Source of the DNA: Bacteroidales bacterium
GTDB lineage: Bacteria; Bacteroidota; Bacteroidia; Bacteroidales; UBA932
NCBI GenBank assembly: GCA_017400135.1
Contig: JAFPVJ010000019.1
Span: 124,001-188,000, forward strand
Length of the DNA stretch: 64,000 nt
Direction: 5' to 3'
The notes beneath the pieces were generated by a model. It saw only the letters and a list, made by a program, of their open reading frames with translations. It had not been told where the DNA came from and made no database searches. Positions 41,771 through 49,633 of this stretch are shown in pieces (position 1 is the first letter of the stretch; every line of letters begins with the position of its first letter). A program made the position numbers and the translations under genes.

Positions 41771-42766
41771 TTATTCCCCCGTCCCTTTCCATTCGAAGGA
41801 GTAGAGCAGCGACTCTACTTGCCTGAGATACTGACGTTTATCGTATCTAGGCGCATAGACGAAAGCCTCCGCGACCACGATCTCCTTGCCGTCCGGACTG
41901 TAGAAGGAATGGGAGACGAAAGGCCCGCCCATGAAGTCGTTGTAGACCTCCCAGTAGCCGCGCACCTGTGCGAAATTGAAGTTCTTGTACTTGACGAAAC
42001 GAAGGGTCGGCGGGATGAATTCACCCGTAGTCATGTAGGTATTGTCGAGCATGCCGGGCACGTTCTGCTGGAGGACACGGTTGCGGTTGGCGATGATGTT
42101 CTCCAGGGTGAAATCGGACTCGTCTCCCTTCGCCGGATACTTGTAGACGAAGACATCCTGGTAGACATAGAGTTTCTCGTCGCCCACCCAGACGAAGTCG
42201 GTCGTCTTCTTCTTCAGCTTGTAGCCGGAAGGGAAATGGGGCGAGCCGCCGATGACCTCCGCCACCTGCGGGAAGATGGAAGCTTCCTCGTAGAGGCGCG
42301 TATTGGCGATGACGCGGTTGCGCTCCGCCTGCTCGATGGCTTCGGAAATCACTTCCCCATTCTCTTTGGTGATCTCGACCGCCCGCTCGTCCGTCGTCGC
42401 ACTGACCTTGACCACGCACTGCGGCCGCGCCCAGATGTCGTTCAGATACTGGACGCCTTCCTGCTGCACCTGCGGGTCGATCTCATAGATGACAAGGTTG
42501 CGGTGGACCTGGAACAGGTTCACGAAATTGGACGGAACCACGTTGACCAGAGAGTAGAGGGGCTCACGCGTCGCCAGGTAGGGACAGTCGCAGGCCAGGA
42601 GTTCCCGGACCGCGTTGCCGGGCTCCCCTTCCCAGGGGGTCTTGTCCATCACGACGAGGATTTCGCCGGCCTTGCCGCTGACGGACGGGAGGAGTTTCTT
42701 GGTCGATTTGTTGCCGCAGGACACAAGGGTCAGCACGAGAGCGGCAAAGAGGGCCATCTTTTTCAT
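41771..42766 (-). CDS. DUF4837 family lipoprotein
   Basis: 331 residues. Signal peptide with lipobox LVSC (Cys17). The mature protein shows DUF4837 features: LPSVSGKAGEILVVMDK near 26-42, the middle VVPSNFVNLFQVHRNLV block and a C-terminal MGGPFVSHSF. DUF4837 proteins are found in many Bacteroidota next to envelope-stress or lipoprotein genes, with unknown role. It is 10 nt downstream of rseP, so probably last in the M23-dxr-rseP transcript. Confidence 0.85.
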   Translation of the reverse strand: MKKMALFAALVLTLVSCGNKSTKKLLPSVSGKAGEILVVMDKTPWEGEPGNAVRELLACDCPYLATREPLYSLVNVVPSNFVNLFQVHRNLVIYEIDPQVQQEGVQYLNDIWARPQCVVKVSATTDERAVEITKENGEVISEAIEQAERNRVIANTRLYEEASIFPQVAEVIGGSPHFPSGYKLKKKTTDFVWVGDEKLYVYQDVFVYKYPAKGDESDFTLENIIANRNRVLQQNVPGMLDNTYMTTGEFIPPTLRFVKYKNFNFAQVRGYWEVYNDFMGGPFVSHSFYSPDGKEIVVAEAFVYAPRYDKRQYLRQVESLLYSFEWKGTGE

Positions 42767-42776
42767 ATTCAGTTAT

Positions 42777-44117
42777 TTATTTAATCAATCTTCCGATATC
42801 GTTGCCGAAAGCGAGCATCATCAGGGCCAGCAGCAGGACCATGCCGATCATCTGCGAGACGGCGAGGAACTTGTCCGACGGTTTGCGTCCCGTCACCATC
42901 TCGAAGAGCGTGATCAGGATGTGTCCGCCGTCCAGCCCGGGGATGGGGATGAGGTTCATCACGCCCAGCATCACCGACAGAAGCCCGAGCAGATAGAGGA
43001 ACTGTAGCCAGTCCCAGCGGCCCGGGAAGGCCTGCCCGATGGCGATGAAACTGCCCACCGACTTGTAGGCCTGCGTGCTCGGCGTCGCCACGAGACGCAG
43101 GTCTCTCAGGTAATCCCGAAGGGTGGTGAAAGTATATTTGAAGCCCGCCGGAATGACCGAGAGGCCGTCGTATTTCTTTCTCTGGATGCCCGGCACCATC
43201 ATATAGACGCCGATGCGTCCCAGGCTGTCCACAGCCGCTACCGTCTCCATCGCAGTCCCGTCACGGTCCAGCGTCAGGAGAGCCTCCGATCCGGCCTTGG
43301 CGGCCAGCAGGGCCTTGGCATCCTGCGCATAGAGCGTCTCCACGCTATCCACCGCCGTCACCCGGTCGCCGTGCAGCAGGTCCGCGGCCGCATTCTGGCT
43401 TTCCGGCGGGACGGAGTCGATCACGAAAGGTATCGCCAGGTCGAACATCCCCGGCGAGGACAGTACCTGCCCGATCATCGAACGGTCGATCCAGATCTCG
43501 ACGGTGTCCGCACCGCGAAGGACCGTGGCCTTGCGGACGTCCCGGCGGGCCAGGTCGGCCTGCAGCGAATAGAAACTCTCCGGCACATAGTCGTCGAACT
43601 TCAGGATGCGGTCGCCGGTCCGGAAACCCATTTCGTAGGCCAGGTCATTGACATAGATGGCATTGCCTTCGTTCTCGATGTAGGATTCCCCGTTGATGCC
43701 CAGGATGCAGGTGAAGAAGATGATGGCGGAAATGAAATTGAACAGCACGCCGCCGAACATCACCAGCAGCCGCTGCCAGGCCGGATGCGTCCGGAATTCC
43801 CAGGGCTGCGGTTCCCGTTTCAGGCTCTCCAGGTCCATCGACTCGTCCACCATCCCGGCGATCTTGCAGTAGCCGCCCAGTGGCAGCCAGCCGATGCCGT
43901 ACTCCGTCTCGGCCTCGGCGGCCTTCGGGAACAGGCGGGTGAACCATTTGGAAGTCTTGGTGCTGAACAACTTGACGCCCTTGACATCGAAGAAGAGGAA
44001 GAATTTCTCCACCCGGATGCCGAAGAGCTTGGCAAAGGTGAAATGGCCCAGCTCGTGCAGTACAATCAGCACGGACAGGGCCAGGATGACCTGCAATGTC
44101 TTGATCAGCGCTACCAT
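42777..44117 (-). CDS. rseP: RseP-type site-2 intramembrane metalloprotease
   Basis: 446 residues, four membrane helices. The zinc motif HELGH is at 21-25 in the first helix, and the second site LDGGH (about 395-399) is near the C-terminus in NLIPIPGLDGGH. Two PDZ-like parts lie between about 130 and 330. RseP cleaves anti-sigma factors and signal-peptide remnants within the inner membrane. The start overlaps the dxr stop by 7 nt. Confidence 0.94.
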   Translation of the reverse strand: MVALIKTLQVILALSVLIVLHELGHFTFAKLFGIRVEKFFLFFDVKGVKLFSTKTSKWFTRLFPKAAEAETEYGIGWLPLGGYCKIAGMVDESMDLESLKREPQPWEFRTHPAWQRLLVMFGGVLFNFISAIIFFTCILGINGESYIENEGNAIYVNDLAYEMGFRTGDRILKFDDYVPESFYSLQADLARRDVRKATVLRGADTVEIWIDRSMIGQVLSSPGMFDLAIPFVIDSVPPESQNAAADLLHGDRVTAVDSVETLYAQDAKALLAAKAGSEALLTLDRDGTAMETVAAVDSLGRIGVYMMVPGIQRKKYDGLSVIPAGFKYTFTTLRDYLRDLRLVATPSTQAYKSVGSFIAIGQAFPGRWDWLQFLYLLGLLSVMLGVMNLIPIPGLDGGHILITLFEMVTGRKPSDKFLAVSQMIGMVLLLALMMLAFGNDIGRLIK

Positions 44118-45271
44118 ATCATTTCGCCTGCCCGGGCCGTCACGGCCTCATGGGTCGCGAAAATGTCCTCGAGCGAGGGATTTGCTGCAAAATCCGTTCC
44201 CTCCAGGCACTTGGAAACGACCGCCGAAATGTCGTAAAATCCGATCTTGTCCTGGAGGAACGCAGCGACCGCCACCTCGTTGGCCGCATTCAGGGCGCAG
44301 GGAATGTTGCCGCCGCGGGCGATGGCCTCGTATGCCAGGCCCAGGCAGGGGAATTTCTGCAGGTCCGGCTCGAAGAAAGTCAAGGCGCCGAGGGCTGCGA
44401 AATCCAGTTTCTTGTTGTCCAGGGGCAGGCGGTGCGGGAACGCCATCGCGAACTGGATGGCCTCGCGCATGTCCGGACAGCCCAGTTGGGCGATCACGGC
44501 CCCGTCCTCGAACTCGACCATCGAATGGATGACCGACTCGGGATGGACCACAACGTGGATGCGGTCCTGAGGCGTATCGAAAAGCCAGCGGGCCTCGATC
44601 ACCTCGAAGCCCTTGTTCATCATCGTAGCCGAATCGATGGTGATCTTGGCGCCCATCGACCAGTTGGGATGCCGGAGGGCATCCGCCTTGGTCGCGCCGA
44701 TGATCTCCTTGCGGTCCCAAGTGCGGAACGGGCCGCCGGAAGCCGTCAGGTGAATGCGCGTGAGGGCATTCCCCTGCGCGCCCAGCAGACATTGGAAGAT
44801 AGCCGAATGCTCCGAGTCCACGGGCAGGATCGGGGCTTCGTATTTCCTCGCTTCCGCCATCACCACGGAGCCGGCGGCGACCAGGGTCTCCTTGTTGGCC
44901 AGGGCGATGATCTTGCCCGCACGGATGGCCGCGAGCGTCGGTTTGAGCCCGCTGAAACCCACCATCGCCGCGACGACGATGTCCACCCGGTCCGAAGTCA
45001 CCAGGTCGCAGACGGACTGGATCCCGGCGAAGACCTTGATGCCCTGGTCCTGCAGGGCATCCGCGACCTCCCGGTACTTGGCCTCGTTGCAGATGACGAC
45101 GTTGTTGACGTCGAACGCCAGCGCCTGCTCGATCAGGGTGGAGGAACTGTTGTTGGCCGTGATCAGTTCTACTTCGAACAGGTCCGGATGCTGCCGCACC
45201 ACGTCCAGGGTCTGGCGCCCGATGGAGCCGGTCGACCCGAGGATGGCGATTCTTCTCTTTCTGTTTTCCAA
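44111..45271 (-). CDS. dxr: 1-deoxy-D-xylulose 5-phosphate reductoisomerase
   Basis: 386 residues from a TTG start at 45271, chosen because the NADPH-binding motif ILGSTGSIG then falls at residues 10-18, as usual. The open frame reaches an ATG at 45358 but would overlap the M23 gene by 83 nt. KETLV, PVDSEHSAIFQCL (metal and substrate site) and ASGGPFR are diagnostic. It makes MEP in the non-mevalonate isoprenoid pathway. It begins 4 nt after the M23 stop and overlaps rseP by 7 nt. Confidence 0.95.
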   Translation of the reverse strand: MENRKRRIAILGSTGSIGRQTLDVVRQHPDLFEVELITANNSSSTLIEQALAFDVNNVVICNEAKYREVADALQDQGIKVFAGIQSVCDLVTSDRVDIVVAAMVGFSGLKPTLAAIRAGKIIALANKETLVAAGSVVMAEARKYEAPILPVDSEHSAIFQCLLGAQGNALTRIHLTASGGPFRTWDRKEIIGATKADALRHPNWSMGAKITIDSATMMNKGFEVIEARWLFDTPQDRIHVVVHPESVIHSMVEFEDGAVIAQLGCPDMREAIQFAMAFPHRLPLDNKKLDFAALGALTFFEPDLQKFPCLGLAYEAIARGGNIPCALNAANEVAVAAFLQDKIGFYDISAVVSKCLEGTDFAANPSLEDIFATHEAVTARAGEMIW

Positions 45272-45275
45272 AGTT

Positions 45276-46136
45276 TTAGAAATTAATGTATTGCACCGGA
45301 TTGACGGGCTCGCCGCCGTACCACAGTTCGAAATGGAGATGGTCACCGGAGGTCGCATTCTCCGCGCTGCCGGTCTGGCCGACCAGCGCGATCGATGTGC
45401 CGGCCGTCACTTTGTCCCCGACCGCCTTGAGAAGCTTTTGGTTACGCTTGTAGAAGGTCAGGATGTCACCCGCATGCTGGACTCCGATGGTATAGCCCAT
45501 CTCGTCGCTCCAGCCGGCGAACACCACCGTCCCGTCCAGGACAGAAACGACGGGCGAACCGGCGGGGGCCGAAATGTCGAGGTAAGGGTGCTTGAGCGGA
45601 TCATATTCCGCCGACACGACGCCCTTGAGCGGCGGAATGAAATGCCGGCCTTCGATGGGCGCCTTGCGGCCTTTCCCGTCCTGGGAACTCTGGGAGGAAC
45701 GGGCAACCTCCTGGCGGAGAAGCGAATCGCGCTGCGCCAGCGCGGCCGCGTCGGCCGGCAGCGAATCCACGGGCGACTTGACCCGGAGGACGCTGTCGAT
45801 GTTGATCGGTTGCTCCCCTGCCACGACGCGGCGCAGGTTCTCGGCGTACAGGTCCCAGCGGGTGATGACCCGCTCCAGGGAATCGATCTTGAGGGCGTTC
45901 TGGACCGCCATGTTCCGGGTGCGGGCATCCGGATAGCCCGGAATCGTGGTGCGCAGGGGCGTGAAAGCGATCAGGCACCAGACCAGCGCGGCGCCGATCA
46001 GGACCGCCGCGATGACGGAAAGCCAGAGCAGGGTCTTGGTGAAATGCCGCTGCCAGACAACGCGTTCCGTCTTCTGTTCAACCAGGCTGACCCGGTATTT
46101 TCTGGGTTCCCGGACCGGGTTATTTTCTTTTGTCAT
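45276..46136 (-). CDS. M23 family metallopeptidase, membrane-anchored
   Basis: 286 residues. One membrane helix (about 35-58), a coiled-coil-like stretch (about 75-145) and a C-terminal LytM domain. Zinc residues H183-x3-D187 (KHPYLD) and H266-x-H268 (GDHLHFEL) are present, so it may be active, although the usual Gly of H-x-G-x-D is Tyr. Members cut cell-wall cross-links or, when inactive, activate amidases. It is first in the operon with dxr and rseP and divergent from ruvX. Confidence 0.9.
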   Translation of the reverse strand: MTKENNPVREPRKYRVSLVEQKTERVVWQRHFTKTLLWLSVIAAVLIGAALVWCLIAFTPLRTTIPGYPDARTRNMAVQNALKIDSLERVITRWDLYAENLRRVVAGEQPINIDSVLRVKSPVDSLPADAAALAQRDSLLRQEVARSSQSSQDGKGRKAPIEGRHFIPPLKGVVSAEYDPLKHPYLDISAPAGSPVVSVLDGTVVFAGWSDEMGYTIGVQHAGDILTFYKRNQKLLKAVGDKVTAGTSIALVGQTGSAENATSGDHLHFELWYGGEPVNPVQYINF

Positions 46137-46146
46137 AACTCTTTAC

Positions 46147-46154
46147 TATCTTTG
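46147..46154 (+). promoter_or_regulatory. -7 box (TATCTTTG) for ruvX operon
   Basis: TATCTTTG lies 8 nt before the ruvX ATG, predicting a very short leader. Only 26 nt separate the ATGs of ruvX and the divergent M23 gene. Confidence 0.55.
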
Positions 46155-46162
46155 CAATCTTT

Positions 46163-46588
46163 ATGGAAAGATTGATAGGAATCGACTACGGAAGGAAACG
46201 CACCGGGCTGGCGGTCAGTGACCCGCTTCGCATCTTCGCGTCTCCGCTCGAGACCGTCCCTGCTGCAAAGATAATAGATTATCTTCAAAAATATGCGCGG
46301 ACGGAGACCATCGTGCACTTCGTCGTCGGATACCCCGTCAACATGGACGGACGGCCCTCCGAAGCGGCTGCGGACGTGGACCGTTTCCTTCCCCTCCTGA
46401 AGAAAGCCTTCCCGGGCGTCCCGGTCACGCTGGAGGACGAGCGGTTCACTTCCGTCCTCGCGCACCGGGCCATGATCGAAGGCGGAATGAAATATAAGGA
46501 TCGCCGGGACAAAAACTCGGTGGACAAGATCAGTGCGGCCCTCATTTTGCAGGGATTTTTGGACCGCACGCCAAAAGAGAAAGCATGA
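46163..46588 (+). CDS. ruvX: Putative pre-16S rRNA nuclease / Holliday junction resolvase YqgF
   Basis: 141 residues. RNase H-like fold with GIDYGRKRTGLAVSD (about 6-20), VVGYPVNMDG, EDERFTS and C-terminal DKISAALILQGFLD: a complete YqgF/RuvX. In E. coli the family matures the 5' end of 16S rRNA. It overlaps def by 4 nt (ATGA). Confidence 0.95.
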   Translation: MERLIGIDYGRKRTGLAVSDPLRIFASPLETVPAAKIIDYLQKYARTETIVHFVVGYPVNMDGRPSEAAADVDRFLPLLKKAFPGVPVTLEDERFTSVLAHRAMIEGGMKYKDRRDKNSVDKISAALILQGFLDRTPKEKA

Positions 46589-47139
46589 TATTACCGATCT
46601 ATCTCTACGGCTCGGAAGTATTGAGAGCCCAGGCGGCTCCGGCCGACCTCAACGACAAGGAGCGCCTCACCGCGCTCATCCGGGACATGAAGGACACCCT
46701 GGCCAAAGCGGAAGGCTGTGGTCTGGCGGCCCCCCAGGTGGGAGTCAGCGAGCGGGTGCTCATCGTGGACGGCGACGTGATGGCGGACATCTATGATTAC
46801 CTGAAGGGCTTTTTCCGCGTGATGATCAATCCGGTCGTCATCGAGGAGAGTCCCCGCAAGTGCGAATACAACGAGGGCTGCCTCAGCGTCCCGGGCATCT
46901 ATGCGGACGTCCTGCGCCCCGATTCGATGACCGTCGAGTATTACAACGAGCATTTCGAGAAGGTCACCGAGCATTTCGACAAGTTCGCCTGCCGGATGAT
47001 CCAGCACGAGATGTCCCACCTGGACGGGAAGCTCTTCACCGACCTGGTCGCCCCGATCCGCAAGAAGATCATCGGCAAGAAACTGCAGAACATCGCCAAA
47101 GGCAAAGTTTCCACGAGATATAACGCTAAAATAAAATAA
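46585..47139 (+). CDS. def: Peptide deformylase
   Basis: 184 residues. It removes the formyl group from new proteins. The three motifs are GCGLAAPQ (44-51), EGCLS with metal ligand C99, and QHEMSHLDG with ligands H141 and H145 and catalytic E142. The third motif is usually HExDH; here the Asp is Ser (HEMSH). All metal ligands remain, so activity is expected. It overlaps ruvX by 4 nt and is followed after 6 nt by the hexomutase. Confidence 0.95.
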   Translation: MILPIYLYGSEVLRAQAAPADLNDKERLTALIRDMKDTLAKAEGCGLAAPQVGVSERVLIVDGDVMADIYDYLKGFFRVMINPVVIEESPRKCEYNEGCLSVPGIYADVLRPDSMTVEYYNEHFEKVTEHFDKFACRMIQHEMSHLDGKLFTDLVAPIRKKIIGKKLQNIAKGKVSTRYNAKIK

Positions 47140-47145
47140 TCAACT

Positions 47146-48504
47146 ATGGGAGCATTTCACGCATACGACATCCGTGGCATCTACGGAGTCGATTTTGACA
47201 AAGATACCGCCTACAAGGTGGGTTATTTCATCCCCGAACTGCTGCAGACCGCCAAGGTCCTCGTCGGCCGCGACTGCCGCCTCTCTTCGGAGGAGATCCA
47301 CGACGCCTTGATCCAGGGCCTGACCGACGCCGGTGCCGACGTTTTCGACCTCGGTCTCACCAGCACCCCGATGGTGTATTTCGGAACCGCCAATTACGGC
47401 TTCCAGGCCTCCGTCCAGATCACAGCTTCCCACAATCCGGCCGAATACAACGGCATGAAGGTGTCCCGCGAGAACGCCCTGCCGGTCGGATTCGACTCCG
47501 GTCTCGGCCAGATCAAGGAATGGATCGAAGCCGGCCGGGAGACCCCCGTCGCCGACGTGCGCGGAAAGGTATTCCCGATGGACATCCGCGCCGACTACAT
47601 GAAATTCATGGAGAAATACCTCGGTGATTTCTCCGACCTCAAGGTTGCCTTCGACTTGTCCAACGGCATGTCCTGCCTCTTCGCCCACGAGGTGTTCGGC
47701 GAGCGTCACAGCTACATCTTCGACACCCTCGACGGCAGTTTCCCCAACCACGAACCCAACCCGCTGATCCCCAAGAACGTGGAGCCCCTCAAGAACCTCG
47801 TCCGGGAGACGGGCGCCGACCTCGGCGTCATCTATGACGGCGATGCGGACCGCGTGATGTTCGTGGATGAGAAAGCCCGTTTCGTGGCCCCCGACCTGAT
47901 GATCGCCCTCCTGTCCAAGTACTTCATCGGAGAACGCGGCGAGAAGAATCCCCGCGTCCTGCAGGAGATCCGCACCTCCAAGGCCGTCGCCGAATACCTG
48001 ACCCCCATGGGCTGCGAAGTCCACACCTGGCGGGTCGGCCGTGCCTTTGCGGCGCCGAAACTCCGCGAGATCGACGGTCTGTGGGGCGGCGAACTGGCCG
48101 GTCACTACTATTTCAAGGATTTCTTCTATTCCGACAGCGGACTGCTGGCCTCCATCCTGGTCCTGCGCATCGTCGCCCAGCTCAAGCGCGAGGGCAAGAC
48201 CCTCAGCGAGGCGATCGACGGGATCGTCGCCTACAAGAACTCCGGCGAGGTCAATTTCCGCCTGGAGGACAAAAAGGGCGCGATGGACGCCGTCTGCGCC
48301 ATGTTCACCGCCGAGGAGACCCCGACGGCCCGCATGGACTTCGACGGCTACCGCCTCGAATTCAAGGACTGGTGGTTCAACATCCGTCCTTCCAACACCG
48401 AACCTTACCTGCGTTTCATCTGTGAGGCCACGACGGATGAGCTTCTGAACGCCAAGGTGGCCCAAGTACGTGCACTGCTAAAAGATAGATTCAACGCTGA
48501 ATGA
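47146..48504 (+). CDS. Phosphomannomutase/phosphoglucomutase
   Basis: 452 residues, four-domain alpha-D-phosphohexomutase. Active serine S95 in TASHNP (93-98), metal loop DGDADR (231-236), sugar-binding GELAGH (315-320) and phosphate-binding RPSNTEP (414-420). It interconverts hexose 6-phosphate and 1-phosphate for nucleotide-sugar synthesis. The length and motifs fit the bifunctional PMM/PGM (ManB/AlgC) type. It overlaps the M23/LysM gene by 4 nt. Confidence 0.93.
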   Translation: MGAFHAYDIRGIYGVDFDKDTAYKVGYFIPELLQTAKVLVGRDCRLSSEEIHDALIQGLTDAGADVFDLGLTSTPMVYFGTANYGFQASVQITASHNPAEYNGMKVSRENALPVGFDSGLGQIKEWIEAGRETPVADVRGKVFPMDIRADYMKFMEKYLGDFSDLKVAFDLSNGMSCLFAHEVFGERHSYIFDTLDGSFPNHEPNPLIPKNVEPLKNLVRETGADLGVIYDGDADRVMFVDEKARFVAPDLMIALLSKYFIGERGEKNPRVLQEIRTSKAVAEYLTPMGCEVHTWRVGRAFAAPKLREIDGLWGGELAGHYYFKDFFYSDSGLLASILVLRIVAQLKREGKTLSEAIDGIVAYKNSGEVNFRLEDKKGAMDAVCAMFTAEETPTARMDFDGYRLEFKDWWFNIRPSNTEPYLRFICEATTDELLNAKVAQVRALLKDRFNAE

Positions 48505-49547
48505 AAAAGCTTTTGATGGCGTCCGCCCTGGTTCTCGCCGTGACCGGTGCGCTCCGGGCCCAGACGCTGGATACTTCACCTAAACCCATGACCCGGCAGC
48601 GGGCGGACCTGCTGCTGCAACCCCACAAGATTACCGGCCCCGTCAAATCCCTGATTCCCGGGGAACACGGCGGCGCCCTCGATACGCTCGAGACCGGCAA
48701 TCCCGAGGTCAAGATCGTCCTGTTTGCGGACAACTCGTGGAAATATATCAAGAACGCCGACATCGAGGCAACGGAGCGCTATTTCAACGAACGCTGGAAC
48801 GAAGCCCCCGACGCCTACGGCATCGACTACAACTCCCTGCCCGAGCGCACGACGCTTTGGCTGGTGGACAATGAATCGCAGTACTGCTGCCCCAACCCGA
48901 CGGCAGTCTTTTCCAAGTTCGGATACCGCCACCGCCGCCGGCACCAGGGCGTCGACCTGCCGCTCAAGACGGGTGACCCCGTGCGCGTCGCCTTCGACGG
49001 CAAGGTCCGCGTGTCCAAGTATTACCACGGCTACGGCAATCTGGTCATCGTACGCCATGCCAACGGCCTGGAGACTTTCTATGCCCACCTGTCCGAGCGG
49101 CTGGTGGATGTGGACGACTGGGTCACGGCGGGCCAGGTAATCGGCAAGGGAGGCTCCACCGGCCGTTCCTCGGGTCCCCATCTGCATTTCGAGACCCGTT
49201 ACAAGGGCTATGCCTTCGATCCGGAGTGGCTGATCAAGTTCCCGGAGGGCAACCTGCGGAATGCCACTTTTACGCTGAAGCGCAAATACCTCAACCCGGC
49301 CAGTCATTATGTCCCTTCGTCCGATGATGAAGAGGAGGAAATCCTGCTGGCTGAGCAGGAGGAGCGGGCTGCCGCCGCCAAGAAGGCTGCGGCCCAGGCT
49401 GCGACGCAGTATTACACGATCCGTTCGGGAGACACCCTGGGCAAGATCGCCGTCAAGTATCACACGACGGTGGCCAAGCTCTGCAAGCTCAACAACATCA
49501 CGCCCAAGACCACGCTCAAAATCGGCCGCCGCATCCGCGTCCGCTGA
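48501..49547 (+). CDS. M23 peptidase with C-terminal LysM
   Basis: 348 residues with a signal peptide (about 1-20). LytM domain with zinc motif H148-Q-G-V-D152 and H227-L-H229, plus H195. A Glu/Ala-rich linker (275-302) leads to one LysM domain (about 304-348, YTIRSGDTLGKIA), which binds peptidoglycan. A periplasmic or outer-membrane D,D-endopeptidase is expected. It is last in the ruvX operon, which closes with a strong terminator. Confidence 0.93.
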   Translation: MKKLLMASALVLAVTGALRAQTLDTSPKPMTRQRADLLLQPHKITGPVKSLIPGEHGGALDTLETGNPEVKIVLFADNSWKYIKNADIEATERYFNERWNEAPDAYGIDYNSLPERTTLWLVDNESQYCCPNPTAVFSKFGYRHRRRHQGVDLPLKTGDPVRVAFDGKVRVSKYYHGYGNLVIVRHANGLETFYAHLSERLVDVDDWVTAGQVIGKGGSTGRSSGPHLHFETRYKGYAFDPEWLIKFPEGNLRNATFTLKRKYLNPASHYVPSSDDEEEEILLAEQEERAAAAKKAAAQAATQYYTIRSGDTLGKIAVKYHTTVAKLCKLNNITPKTTLKIGRRIRVR

Positions 49548-49566
49548 TGTCGCGATAACAAAATGA

Positions 49567-49597
49567 GAGATGCCCGGCCAACGACCGGGCATCTTTC
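49567..49597 (+). terminator. Terminator of the ruvX-M23 operon
   Basis: Stem GATGCCCGG (49569-49577), 7-nt loop, stem CCGGGCATC (49585-49593), then TTTCATTT. Confidence 0.85.
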
Positions 49598-49633
49598 ATT
49601 TGGATATGAAACGAACGAAGAGTCTTTCCGTAC

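Noticed and set aside
45272..45358. ATG at 45358 as start of dxr
   Set aside because: It would overlap the M23 gene by 83 nt and add about 29 residues not found before the nucleotide-binding motif of Dxr; the TTG at 45271 fits better.
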